64,000 bases of DNA from Mucilaginibacter corticis (GCF_007558865.1 NZ_VLPK01000004.1:372001-436000); one strand, 5' to 3'; positions 35,310 through 44,126 are shown, counted from the first letter of the stretch. The notes: generated by a model not told the origin, from the sequence alone. Numbers and translations: made by a program.

Positions 35310-36038
35310 ATGAAAAAATTTATAACCGCAGCATTATTGTTGAGTTGTTCGGCTTCCTTTGCGCAAAACGGTACAACCACTACGCAAAGAACAATAAAGG
35401 GTTCTGATCTCATTAAAATGATGCCTAAGGTAACAGACCCGAAAGTATATGATATGGCCGGGAATGTAATTGATTCTGTTAAAGCGAAGCAAATGCTAAA
35501 GACTTTTGATTATAACTTAGGTATGGCTCAGCCCGTGGGCCAAACAGAATTCAAGCATGTTTTAATTAAGGCTAACCATGCTTTAGACGCGCGGATTGAC
35601 AAGGAAACCCGGGTAAGGTGCCGCCCTAAAAGCCCTAAACTTTGGGAGGGTACTGTACTTGACTTAAAGCCTTTTGCCAAACATACCGATCTGAACAAGC
35701 TACAAGGTAAAGCTTTGGTGCTTTTGTTCAGGGCGAGACAATATCCACTTATGTATCCTAAAATTAACGATGTGATAGCTAATTATATCAGCAATAATAA
35801 GTTTGAAGTTTTCGCGATCAATAATCTTAGCTATGAAGATGCCATGGCCGCTCAGAAAGCAGACCCGGTTTTAAACGCCCACAATATTATTGACGCGCAG
35901 GACATAACAGATTTTTACGAAACCAATAATGAAGCCGTAATTGTAGTAACTAATGCCCAGCATCAAATAACTTACGCAGTGACGGGTGAGGTTGCCGTTA
36001 CTCCGTGGGTGTTAAACGGTTTGCTTAAAGCATTGTAG
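35310..36038 (+). CDS. Secreted redoxin-like protein without active cysteines
   Basis: 242 residues; signal peptide (about 1-18, ending SFAQ). From about residue 115, LDLKPFAKHTDLNKLQGKAL and VLLFRARQYPLMYPKINDV look like the start of a TlpA/AhpC thioredoxin fold, in which the CxxC active site is replaced by YPLM. No other Cys is near. The end VVTNAQHQITYAVTGEVAVT fits the redoxin C-terminal sheet. Probably a binding or structural protein. It follows GH92 by 27 nt and is likely in the same transcript. The function is unknown. Confidence 0.6.
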   Translation: MKKFITAALLLSCSASFAQNGTTTTQRTIKGSDLIKMMPKVTDPKVYDMAGNVIDSVKAKQMLKTFDYNLGMAQPVGQTEFKHVLIKANHALDARIDKETRVRCRPKSPKLWEGTVLDLKPFAKHTDLNKLQGKALVLLFRARQYPLMYPKINDVIANYISNNKFEVFAINNLSYEDAMAAQKADPVLNAHNIIDAQDITDFYETNNEAVIVVTNAQHQITYAVTGEVAVTPWVLNGLLKAL

Positions 36039-36042
36039 TCAT

Positions 36043-36061
36043 CGGTAACGATTGCATAAAT
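36043..36061 (+). promoter_or_regulatory. Predicted LacI-type operator before the GH28 gene
   Basis: CGGTAACGATTGCATAAAT. Differs at only two of 19 positions from the site at 38798-38816. It begins 4 bp after the stop of the 35310 gene and 91 bp before the GH28 start. Confidence 0.6.
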
Positions 36062-36151
36062 ATTTAGCTGGTGGTAAGGTAATTTTGCAAGTGTAAAGTG
36101 CTAATATCGCTTTGCGTAAAACAAATTTGCCAACCCATTATACCTGTAAAT

Positions 36152-37675
36152 ATGAAAACATTACATAAAAGCCTCGCGGTTATTTATTTGCTGTTGGGTT
36201 TACTTCATCGCGCGTCGGCCATGAACGGCCCGGTTTACGATGTAAGAAAATATGGCGCCAAAGGTGACGGCAAGGCACTTGACACAAAAGCTATTGATAA
36301 AGCCATTAACGAAGCCGCCGCGGCGGGTGGCGGTACAGTATATTTCCCTGCGGGCGATTACCTGTCGGTAACCATTCATCTTAAAAGTAATGTGGGTTTA
36401 TATATAGATCAGGGCGCTACTATAGTTGCGGCTACCCCTGGCGAAGGCGTACAATATGACCTGCCTGAAAAAGGCGATAATGAGGTTTACCAGGATTACG
36501 GGCACTGCCATTTTCATAACAGCCTGATAGTAGGCGAGAACCTGCACGACATCTCTATCATGGGGCCGGGCCGTATCTGGGGTAAAGGTTTGGTGCGCGA
36601 TGACGGAAAGAAACAGCAGGAAGGCCTTGGCAATAAAACCATCTGCCTTAAATTATGCCGTAATGTGATCTTTAAGGATTTCACCATAGCGCATGGCGGC
36701 TGGTTCTGTTTCCTGCTTACGGCTGTTGATAATACCACCATCGATAATATCAAGATGGATACCAATCGTGACGGTATCGACCTGATCTCGAGCAAAAACG
36801 TGCATATTTCAAACTGTACCGTTAACTCGCCAAATGACGATGGTATTGTGCTGAAATGTGATTTCGCGCTTAACTATCCGCGCGTGTTAGAGAATGTAAC
36901 TATTACCAATTGCCAGGTATCGGGCTATAACGAAGGTACTTTACTGGATGGAACTTTTTTAAAAGATAATAAGTCGCCGACAGGCCGGATCAAGTTAGGC
37001 ACCGAGTCGAACGGCGGGTATAAAAATATCGCCATATCAAACTGTACGTTTGATCATTGCCGTGGTTTGTGTTTGGAGACTGTTGACGGCGCCGATCTTG
37101 AAAATATCAGCATCAATAACATCACTATGCATGATATTACTAACGCGCCCATATTTGTTCGTCTGGGTGCACGCCAGCGCGGCCCCGAAGGTTTTCCGTA
37201 CAGCCAGCTGCACCGGGTGATGATCAGCAATCTTACAGCTTATGACGTCACTGCCAGGCAAGGCGCCATTATTAGCGGCATACCCGGTCATGATATCGAG
37301 GACCTGACTTTGAGCAATATCCGCATTTATTTTAAAGGAGGTGGTACCCAAGAACAAGCAGCTAACGAAGTGCCCGCATTAATAAAAAGCTACCCCGAGC
37401 CTGATCAGTTTGGCATTACGCCGGCGTATGGCTTTTTTGTCCGCAATGTAAAAGATCTGAAAATGAGCGATGTTGAAGTGAGTTATGATAAAGAGGACCT
37501 GCGCCCTGCTATCGCTTTAGACAATGTTGAGGGTGCCGATTTTGAACACATCCGCGCCCAAAAAGCGAATGGCGCGTCAATATTTATGCTGAACAAGGTA
37601 AAGAACTTCAAGATCTTTAACAGCGACCAGTTAGAGAATACTAAATTAGCAGAAGTGGATAAAAAGCAGTTGTAA
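36152..37675 (+). CDS. Glycoside hydrolase family 28 (polygalacturonase-like), secreted
   Basis: 507 residues from MKTLHKSLAVIYLLLG at 36152; the upstream 18 codons would delete the signal peptide start. A right-handed beta-helix with the usual N-terminal motif YDVRKYGAKGDGKALDTKA. Catalytic region: TNRDGID (D207) and NSPNDDGIV (D229, D230), then GTLLDGTF and RIKLGTESNGGY, a string typical of bacterial exo-acting GH28. The GHG histidine of fungal enzymes is not evident. Likely acts on pectin or rhamnogalacturonan. It carries the shared operator upstream and ends 7 bp from the convergent lacI gene. Confidence 0.87.
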   Translation: MKTLHKSLAVIYLLLGLLHRASAMNGPVYDVRKYGAKGDGKALDTKAIDKAINEAAAAGGGTVYFPAGDYLSVTIHLKSNVGLYIDQGATIVAATPGEGVQYDLPEKGDNEVYQDYGHCHFHNSLIVGENLHDISIMGPGRIWGKGLVRDDGKKQQEGLGNKTICLKLCRNVIFKDFTIAHGGWFCFLLTAVDNTTIDNIKMDTNRDGIDLISSKNVHISNCTVNSPNDDGIVLKCDFALNYPRVLENVTITNCQVSGYNEGTLLDGTFLKDNKSPTGRIKLGTESNGGYKNIAISNCTFDHCRGLCLETVDGADLENISINNITMHDITNAPIFVRLGARQRGPEGFPYSQLHRVMISNLTAYDVTARQGAIISGIPGHDIEDLTLSNIRIYFKGGGTQEQAANEVPALIKSYPEPDQFGITPAYGFFVRNVKDLKMSDVEVSYDKEDLRPAIALDNVEGADFEHIRAQKANGASIFMLNKVKNFKIFNSDQLENTKLAEVDKKQL

Positions 37676-37682
37676 TCTGCTG

Positions 37683-38693
37683 TTATTTGATCAGATGTAG
37701 TTCTGTATTCAGTACTTTAGTTTCAAACTCGGTAATGGGGTATTTGCTTTCTATCAGTTTTAAAAGCATCTCAACGGCTATCTGGCCCATTTCAAAAGCT
37801 TTTTGCCTTACATAGGATAACGAGGGCTGTAAAAGATCAACCACATCCGAGTTGGAAAAGCCGGCTACTGCTATTTCTTTAGGATTGAAGTTTAAATTTT
37901 TTAAAGCCCTGATACAGGAGATACTGATCCTGTCGCTGCTCACAAATATCGCGTCAGGTTTGTCGGGCATGGCTAGTAGCTCCTTCACGGCATTTTCAAC
38001 TTCATGATAATCATTACCGCCTTTGCTACAGTTGCGGATAAGTTCGGTTCTGAAAGGGATATGATAATCTGCCAGCGCTTTCATGTAGCCCGCCAAACGG
38101 GTGTTGGTGATAGACAATTGCGGCGCGTTTGATAATAACGCTATCTTTTTTCGCCCGGTTTTAATGAGCGATTCGGTAGCGTTGTAAGCGCCGCTAAAAT
38201 TGTCAGACGTTACTTTAAAAGTATCAATATCGTCAATTATCCGGTCAAAGAAAACAATAGGCAGACCGTCGTCATGCAGGTTTTTCAAAAAGCTGTAATC
38301 AGATGTCTGGGCTGACATGGAAATCAATAAGCCATCAACCGAGCGTTGTGCAAGGTGGTTTACGTTGATTAGTTCACGCTCTGCCGAATCATGCGTTTGG
38401 GTAATAATAGTATGGTAACCTTTTTCATATGCTATAGACTCGACCCCGGCAATAGCCTGCGAAAAGAAACTGTTGGCCAACTCGGGCACTACAATGCCAA
38501 TGGAATAGCTGCGCTTGTTTTTTAAGCTTAACGCTATAGGATTTGATTTGTAATTAACCTGCTTGGCATAAGCTACCACAATTTTCTTTGTTTCCTCGCT
38601 GATCTCGTACCCGTCGCGCAAGGCTCTGGACACCGTTGAGGGCGAAAGTTGTAACGCAAGCGCTATATCTTTTATGGTAGCCGGTTTGTACAT
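37683..38693 (-). CDS. LacI-family transcriptional regulator
   Basis: 336 residues: helix-turn-helix TIKDIALALQLSPSTVSRAL and hinge YKSNPIALSLKNKR, then a periplasmic-binding-protein-like ligand domain (SYSIGIVVPELANSFFSQAI, FVSSDRISISCIRALKNLNF). It lies divergently from the fucose operon and tail to tail with GH28, so it most likely binds the motif at 38798-38816 and 36043-36061 and responds to fucose or a breakdown product. Whether it activates or represses cannot be told. Confidence 0.9.
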   Translation of the reverse strand: MYKPATIKDIALALQLSPSTVSRALRDGYEISEETKKIVVAYAKQVNYKSNPIALSLKNKRSYSIGIVVPELANSFFSQAIAGVESIAYEKGYHTIITQTHDSAERELINVNHLAQRSVDGLLISMSAQTSDYSFLKNLHDDGLPIVFFDRIIDDIDTFKVTSDNFSGAYNATESLIKTGRKKIALLSNAPQLSITNTRLAGYMKALADYHIPFRTELIRNCSKGGNDYHEVENAVKELLAMPDKPDAIFVSSDRISISCIRALKNLNFNPKEIAVAGFSNSDVVDLLQPSLSYVRQKAFEMGQIAVEMLLKLIESKYPITEFETKVLNTELHLIK

Positions 38694-38797
38694 TTTAAGT
38701 TAAAAAGGAATTAAAATTACGCAAAAGTATCCTTGATTTATCTCTGACAGCGCAATTATACGGTTTATTAAAAATACTTCAGTTTTTAAGTTTTAAC

Positions 38798-38816
38798 CGG
38801 CAACGATTGCGTAAAT
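38798..38816 (+). promoter_or_regulatory. Predicted LacI-type operator in the lacI-fucP gap
   Basis: CGGCAACGATTGCGTAAAT. The gap 38694-39004 (311 bp) is AT-rich and non-coding; this motif lies 105 bp from the regulator start and about 190 bp before fucP. GCAA-CGA-TTGC within it is symmetric. Nothing else clear in the gap, though promoters for both genes must be there. Confidence 0.6.
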
Positions 38817-39004
38817 TATAATTAAAAAATTTCAGGATTTTTCCATCCGGATAGGGTGTTTATAATTAAGTATTGGCTCTTTATTGTTAATATTAGCTTA
38901 GAGTATGCCAAAATCGTATAATATTTTAATGATAAAATATCACTTTCTATGGCTTAATCTGCTTTCTTTGCTATAACCAATTATAAATTAACTATACCTA
39001 AGTT

Positions 39005-40264
39005 ATGTCTAAAAATAAATACCTGTTTCCATTAATATTGGTAACGTCATTGTTCTTTCTGTGGGCATTCCTGCATAACATTAATCCCATACTTATTCCG
39101 CACTTAAAGAAGGCGTGCCAGTTAACAGACACCCAATCATCTTTTATTGATTCGGCCGTATATCTTGGTTATTTTTTAATTGCCATACCTGCTGGTTTAT
39201 TTGTACATAAGTACAGCTATAAAAAGGGTATCATTTTAGGGCTGATCCTTTATGCTACAGGTGCCTTGTTATTCATCCCCGCATCAAGCGCGCAGAGCTA
39301 CGCCTTTTTCCTGGTAGCATTATTTACTATGGCCAGCGGTGCTACCTTTTTGGAGACTGTGGCCAACCCTTACATATCAGTTTTGGGTGATAAGGAAACA
39401 TCGGCACAACGTTTAAATTTTGCACAATCATTTAATGGAGTGGGGGCTTTTGTAGCACCCATTATCGGTGGTCAGGTCATTCTTTCCGGTATCGAACATA
39501 CACCCGAAGAAGTAAAGAATATGTCGCCCGGTGCTTTAGCTGCGTATCTGCAGTCAGAAGCTAATACAGTTAAAATTCCATATTTGGTTATCGGCGTGGC
39601 GGTAATTTTATTGATCTTGTTATTTGTATTTACTAATATCCCTGACGTAAAAGAAGACGATAGCGCTGTTGACAGCCATGCGCCAGGGACAGAGTTTTCA
39701 GCAGCGGTGTTAAAACATAAACATTTATCATGGGCGGTAGTTGCACAGTTTTTCTACATAGGCGCACAGGTAGGGGTGGGTAGTTTCTTTATTCGTTACT
39801 CAAAATTTGTGGCTGATATAGCCGAAAAAGAAGCTGCAATTTTGTGGGGGTCGATAGCCATGGTTGGCTTTATGGTAGGCAGGTTTGCCGGTACTTTTTT
39901 CATGAAGTTTATTGATCCGGCTAAATTGTTAAGTATTTATGCAGGTATTAGCATATTGTTATTGGCGGTTGGTTTAGTAACACATGGTAATGTGGCTTTG
40001 TATGCGGTAATGGCTGTACCTTTCTTTATGTCAATCATGTTTCCAACCATATTTGCCTTGGGCATTAAAGGTTTGGGCGAAGAAACTAAAATCGCGTCGT
40101 CATTTTTGGTGATGTCTATTATTGGCGGCGGTATTGCCCCGTTGTTTATGGGGTTGATATCTGATAAAACAGGCAGTATTCAAATGGCGTACATTGTGCC
40201 ATTGATCTGTTTCTTAGTAGTATTATATTATGGTATTAAAGGACATAAAGTTGTAAAAGCATAA
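39005..40264 (+). CDS. fucP: L-fucose:H+ symporter (MFS)
   Basis: 419 residues, 12 predicted membrane helices, no signal peptide. NPILIPHLKKACQLTDTQSS and SAVYLGYFLIAIPAGLFVHK match the FucP family, and FLETVANPYISVLGDKETSA includes the Glu/Asn region needed for proton coupling and sugar binding in E. coli FucP. Imports L-fucose with a proton. First gene of an operon, overlapped by 1 nt with the mutarotase gene. It would take in fucose released by the GH29 enzyme. Confidence 0.9.
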   Translation: MSKNKYLFPLILVTSLFFLWAFLHNINPILIPHLKKACQLTDTQSSFIDSAVYLGYFLIAIPAGLFVHKYSYKKGIILGLILYATGALLFIPASSAQSYAFFLVALFTMASGATFLETVANPYISVLGDKETSAQRLNFAQSFNGVGAFVAPIIGGQVILSGIEHTPEEVKNMSPGALAAYLQSEANTVKIPYLVIGVAVILLILLFVFTNIPDVKEDDSAVDSHAPGTEFSAAVLKHKHLSWAVVAQFFYIGAQVGVGSFFIRYSKFVADIAEKEAAILWGSIAMVGFMVGRFAGTFFMKFIDPAKLLSIYAGISILLLAVGLVTHGNVALYAVMAVPFFMSIMFPTIFALGIKGLGEETKIASSFLVMSIIGGGIAPLFMGLISDKTGSIQMAYIVPLICFLVVLYYGIKGHKVVKA

Positions 40265-40593
40265 TGGCAAGATATTGTTTAGCATTAGACCTTGTAGACG
40301 ATCCGCAACTGATAGCGGAATATGAGAAATATCACGAGTCGATCTGGCCCGAGATCCACGACAGCATTGTAAACGGCGGTATTACCAATATGGAAATATA
40401 CCGGTGCTTTAACCGTTTGTTTATGATCATGGAGACCAATGCAAGTTTCAGTTTCGACAAAAAAGGTGCCATGGATGCTGCCAACCCGAAGGTGCAGGAG
40501 TGGGAAAACCTGATGTGGAAATACCAGCAGGCCTTACCCGGTGCTAAACCCGGCGAGAAATGGGTGCTAATGAATAAAATCTTCAATCTATAG
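40264..40593 (+). CDS. Sugar mutarotase, RhaM (DUF718) family, probably for L-fucose
   Basis: 109 residues. DDPQLIAEYEKYHESIWPEI and YRCFNRLFMIMETN are typical of the L-rhamnose mutarotase family, which has a His/Tyr active site in the small alpha/beta barrel (YHESIWPEI). Located inside a fucose operon, it most likely interconverts the anomers of L-fucose. ATG overlaps the stop of fucP (ATAATGG), which implies translational coupling. Confidence 0.85.
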   Translation: MARYCLALDLVDDPQLIAEYEKYHESIWPEIHDSIVNGGITNMEIYRCFNRLFMIMETNASFSFDKKGAMDAANPKVQEWENLMWKYQQALPGAKPGEKWVLMNKIFNL

Positions 40594-40600
40594 AAATACA

Positions 40601-41365
40601 ATGTTTAGTTTAAAAGGAAAATCAGCAGTAATAACAGGCGGGGGCAGCGGGATAGGCAGGGCAATATCTGTGCTTTTTGCAAAGCAGGGTGCTGTAGTGC
40701 ACATTATCGAATTAAATGCCGATGCCGCGAAAGATACCGTCAGCGAAATCGAAAAAGGCGGCGGAAAAGCCGTTGCGCATGGCTGTAACGTAAGCGACCA
40801 GCAACAGGTATTGGATATTTACAACGCGATAGGCGAGATAGATATTTTAGTTAATAACGCCGGCATAGCCCATATCGGCGAAGCTACTACTACCAGTGAG
40901 GAAGATTTTACCAGGATCTTTAACGTAAACGTGAAAGGTGTTTACAACTCGCTTTTCGCGGCTATCCCGTTGATGAAAAGTAAAGGCAAAGGCGTTATCC
41001 TCAACATGGCATCAATTGCTGCAGCGGTGGGCATTACCAGCCGTTTTGCTTATTCCATGAGCAAAGGCGCGGTATCAGCAATGACACTATCCGTAGCGCG
41101 CGATTATATGGCAGATAATATCCGCTGCAACAGTATCTCGCCGGCAAGGGTGCATACCCCGTTTGTAGATGGCTTTATCGCCAAAAACTATGCAGGACAG
41201 GAAGAACAGATCTTTGAAAAACTATCAAAAAGCCAGCCGATAGGCCGCATGGGCAAACCGGAAGAAGTGGCATCACTGGCATTGTATTTATGTAGCGACG
41301 AAGCTGGTTTTGTTACCGGCTGCGATTATCTGCTGGATGGTGGGTTTGTTAAATTGAATAATTAG
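40601..41365 (+). CDS. SDR dehydrogenase, probable 2-keto-3-deoxy-L-fuconate 4-dehydrogenase
   Basis: 254 residues of classical short-chain dehydrogenase: ITGGGSGIGRAIS cofactor motif (NAD-type), NNAG, catalytic Ser in LNMASIAAAVG and Tyr-Lys in YSMSKGAV. In the Xanthomonas fucose route an SDR of this kind oxidises 2-keto-3-deoxy-L-fuconate to the 2,4-diketo acid. Assignment as this step, not as fucose dehydrogenase, is inferred from place in the operon and the second SDR at 43330. Confidence 0.75.
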   Translation: MFSLKGKSAVITGGGSGIGRAISVLFAKQGAVVHIIELNADAAKDTVSEIEKGGGKAVAHGCNVSDQQQVLDIYNAIGEIDILVNNAGIAHIGEATTTSEEDFTRIFNVNVKGVYNSLFAAIPLMKSKGKGVILNMASIAAAVGITSRFAYSMSKGAVSAMTLSVARDYMADNIRCNSISPARVHTPFVDGFIAKNYAGQEEQIFEKLSKSQPIGRMGKPEEVASLALYLCSDEAGFVTGCDYLLDGGFVKLNN

Positions 41366-41479
41366 ACCTCTCCCCGGCCCTCTCCAAAGGAGAGGGGGCA
41401 TAGGGATTGGTTAGAAAAGAAATTATAATAAAAATATAAAATCAAATTCCCTCTCCTTTGGAGAGGGTTAGGGAGAGGT
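41366..41479. repeat. Intergenic palindromic repeat, family C, inside the fucose operon
   Basis: CCCTCTCCAAAGGAGAGGG near the left end and CCCTCTCCTTTGGAGAGGG near the right end, each itself a hairpin, with a longer inverted arrangement (ACCTCTCCCC at 41366, GGGGAGAGGT-type at 41479). It lies 4 nt before the FAH-gene start and leaves GAGAGG 7 nt upstream of that ATG, which may serve as a ribosome-binding site. Confidence 0.75.
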
Positions 41480-41483
41480 AATA

Positions 41484-42341
41484 ATGAAACTAATAAGATG
41501 GGGAAACCCGGGCCGGGAAAAAACAGGTGTGATCATTGACGATATCAGGTATGATACATCAGCTTTTGGCGAAGAGTATAACGAGCAGTTTTTTGAAAAT
41601 GACGGACTGGCAAGGCTGGAAGATTTCTTGTCTGCCAACCAGGGTAAGTTGCCGCAGGTTGCTGATAGTGAACGTTTGGGCAGCCCGATAGCAAGGCCGT
41701 CAAAAATTCTTTGTATCGGCTTAAATTATGCAGATCATGCAAGGGAAACTAATGCTACGGTACCTGCCGAGCCGGTATTGTTCATGAAATCAACCACCGC
41801 GCTGGTTGGTCCTAATGACGATGTTATTATCCCGCGGGATTCTGTAAAAACGGATTGGGAAGTTGAACTGGCCGTGGTGATCGGTAAAAAAGCAAGCTAC
41901 GTTGAAGAGGCTGATGCCTTAAACTACGTGGCAGGCTATGTTTTGCATAATGATGTGTCTGAACGCGAGTTCCAGATAGAGCGCGGCGGTACCTGGGATA
42001 AAGGCAAAGGTTGCGACACCTTTGCGCCGATGGGTCCGTTTGTAGCTACTCCTGATGAGTTGGGCGATATCAACAATTTAAGGCTTTGGCTAAAGGTTAA
42101 CGGTAAAACCATGCAGGATGGCAATACATCTAATTTTATATTCAACGTGCCGTTTGTGATAGCTTATGTAAGTAAGTTTATGACCCTGCTGCCGGGTGAT
42201 ATTATTTCAACCGGAACACCGGCAGGTGTGGGTCTGGGCTTTAAACCGCCTTTCTATTTAAACCCTGGCGATGTGATGGAGTTGGGTATTGATGGTTTGG
42301 GCGAATCAAAACAAGTGGTAAAAGCTTATGCCAAAAATTGA
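41484..42341 (+). CDS. Fumarylacetoacetate hydrolase-family enzyme, probable 2,4-diketo-3-deoxy-L-fuconate hydrolase
   Basis: 285 residues. FAH motifs: KILCIGLNYADHARE, PVLFMKSTTALVGPND (substrate/metal loop), DWEVELAVVIGKKA, and DVSEREFQIERGGTWDKGKG and FAPMGPFVATPDE. Metal-ligand Glu and Asp residues are present. In the fucose route of Yew and co-workers (Xanthomonas), such an enzyme cleaves the diketo acid to pyruvate and lactate. Its stop overlaps the amidohydrolase start by 14 nt. Confidence 0.78.
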   Translation: MKLIRWGNPGREKTGVIIDDIRYDTSAFGEEYNEQFFENDGLARLEDFLSANQGKLPQVADSERLGSPIARPSKILCIGLNYADHARETNATVPAEPVLFMKSTTALVGPNDDVIIPRDSVKTDWEVELAVVIGKKASYVEEADALNYVAGYVLHNDVSEREFQIERGGTWDKGKGCDTFAPMGPFVATPDELGDINNLRLWLKVNGKTMQDGNTSNFIFNVPFVIAYVSKFMTLLPGDIISTGTPAGVGLGFKPPFYLNPGDVMELGIDGLGESKQVVKAYAKN

Positions 42342-43158
42342 TGCACATCAGCATTTCTGGAATTACGACCCGGTAAGGCACGACTGGATCAATGATGATA
42401 TGGAGATCATCCGTCAGGATTTTTTACCCGATGACCTGGATCCTATTTTGCATGAGTATGGCTTTAATGGCTGTGTTGCCGTACAGGCAGATCAAACCGA
42501 AACGGAAAATCATTTTTTGTTAGAACAGGCCATAAATAATGACTTTATAAAAGGGGTAGTCGGCTGGCTTGATTTTAAAGCTGATAATGTAGAAGAACGG
42601 CTTGCCTATTACAAACAGTTTGAAAAGCTGAAAGGTTTCCGTCATATTTTGCAGGGAGAGGCCGACAGGGCGTATATGCTTAATGCTGATTTTAAAAGAG
42701 GCATCTCAAAGCTAAAGCAGTTTGGCTATATCTATGATATCCTGATCTATACTGATCAGTTGGGTTATGCTAACGAGTTCGCGGCCGCTTTTCCGGATCA
42801 GCCTTTTGTGATAGATCATTTGGCAAAACCTAAAATAAAAGACGGTGATATTGATGAGTGGGCAAAGGATATGAAGGCGATAGCTAAAAATAAGAATGTA
42901 AGCTGTAAGGTATCGGGCATGGTAACAGAAGCCGACTGGCGCAATTGGAAAACCGAAGATTTTACACCATACCTGGATGTCGTTTTCGAGGCGTTTGGTG
43001 CGGATAGGTTAATGTTCGGTTCAGACTGGCCTGTTTGCCGCGTTGCGGCCACTTATGGCGAAACCTTGGGAATTGCAGAAGCGTACATAGCCAAACTTTC
43101 AAAAACCGAGCAGGATAAATTCTGGGGCGATAACGCGATAAAGTTTTATGGGTTGTAA
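42328..43158 (+). CDS. Amidohydrolase-family lactonase, probable L-fucono-1,5-lactonase
   Basis: 276 residues. MPKIDAHQHFWNYDPVRHDWIN is the DxHxHFW start of the lactonase subgroup of metal-dependent amidohydrolases (as for rhamnono- and fuconolactonases). Later LMFGSDWPVCR holds the conserved aspartate. Acts on the lactone formed by fucose dehydrogenase. Overlaps the FAH gene by 14 nt. The substrate is inferred from context. Confidence 0.82.
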   Translation: MPKIDAHQHFWNYDPVRHDWINDDMEIIRQDFLPDDLDPILHEYGFNGCVAVQADQTETENHFLLEQAINNDFIKGVVGWLDFKADNVEERLAYYKQFEKLKGFRHILQGEADRAYMLNADFKRGISKLKQFGYIYDILIYTDQLGYANEFAAAFPDQPFVIDHLAKPKIKDGDIDEWAKDMKAIAKNKNVSCKVSGMVTEADWRNWKTEDFTPYLDVVFEAFGADRLMFGSDWPVCRVAATYGETLGIAEAYIAKLSKTEQDKFWGDNAIKFYGL

Positions 43159-43187
43159 ATAATATATAAAAGCGTAGGGCATGTGCG

Positions 43188-43295
43188 ATTCCCTCCCACC
43201 GGGAGGGTGTAGGGAGGGGTTTAATGAACATGTCTTAGTATTAAAACCCTTCCTGCCATTACACTACCCAACACACCCCTCCCAAGGGAGGGAAT
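43188..43295. repeat. Intergenic palindromic repeat, family D, inside the fucose operon
   Basis: ATTCCCTCCC at 43188 pairs with GGGAGGGAAT at 43286-43295, with a smaller internal inverted arrangement (TAGGGAGGGGTTTAA and TTAAAACCCTTCCTG). A second kind of REP-like element in the same operon, 30 nt before the SDR gene. Confidence 0.72.
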
Positions 43296-43329
43296 TAATT
43301 ATTGATAATCAAATATTAAAAATCTAAAT

Positions 43330-44112
43330 ATGGATCTGCAGTTAAAAAATAAAGTTGTTATAGTAACCGGCGGTGCAAAAGGCATTGGCGAAGGGATTGT
43401 GAGATTGCTGGCAAATGAAGGGGCTATCCCGGTAGTGATCGGCCGTAAAGAAGTTGATAATTTAAAAGTGGTAGATGACTTGAAAGCTAAAGGATTTGAA
43501 GCTTTCCAGGTTGTTGCAGAGCTTACCGAACCCGGGGATTGCAAGAACGCTATAGACGCGGTTTTAGCCAAGTATGGTCGCATTGAGGGGTTGATCAACA
43601 ACGCCGGCGTAAATGATGGCATCGGGCTTGAAAAAGGCAATTATGAAGATTTTATGCTTAGCCTTAAGCGCAATGTTGTACATTATTACCTGATGGCGCA
43701 GCATGCCTTGCCTGAATTGAAAAAATCAAAAGGTCATATCGTAAATATTGGCTCAAAAGTAGCCGAAACAGGCCAGGGCAATACTTCTGCCTACGCTGCT
43801 GCAAATGGCGGCCGTAACGCGCTTACCCGCGAATGGGCTGTCGAGCTTTTACCTTACGGCATCCGTGTAAACGCCGTTATAGTAGCCGAGTGCTGGACAC
43901 CGTTGTACGAAGCTTACATAGCCGGTATGCCTGATCCTGAAGCAAAGCTGAAAGACATTGTAAAAAATATCCCGCTTGAGCATAGAATGACCACTGCTGA
44001 TGAAATAGCCAATATGGTAGTATTTCTGTTATCTGATGTATCAAGCCATACTACCGGCCAGTTGATCCATGTGGATGGCGGTTACACACATTTGGATAGG
44101 GTGATCGAATAG
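43330..44112 (+). CDS. SDR dehydrogenase, probable L-fucose dehydrogenase
   Basis: 260 residues. VIVTGGAKGIGEGIVRLLAN is the cofactor motif, NNAG is in LINNAGVNDG, catalytic serine in NIGSKVAETGQG and YAAANGGRN in place of the common YxxxK. So the Tyr-x-x-x-Lys pair reads YAAAN, which is a notable change if the alignment is right. Related enzymes oxidise L-fucose to the lactone with NAD(P). It is the fifth enzyme of the operon and precedes the GH43 gene by 14 nt. Confidence 0.7.
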   Translation: MDLQLKNKVVIVTGGAKGIGEGIVRLLANEGAIPVVIGRKEVDNLKVVDDLKAKGFEAFQVVAELTEPGDCKNAIDAVLAKYGRIEGLINNAGVNDGIGLEKGNYEDFMLSLKRNVVHYYLMAQHALPELKKSKGHIVNIGSKVAETGQGNTSAYAAANGGRNALTREWAVELLPYGIRVNAVIVAECWTPLYEAYIAGMPDPEAKLKDIVKNIPLEHRMTTADEIANMVVFLLSDVSSHTTGQLIHVDGGYTHLDRVIE

Positions 44113-44126
44113 AATATTTAGCCGCC

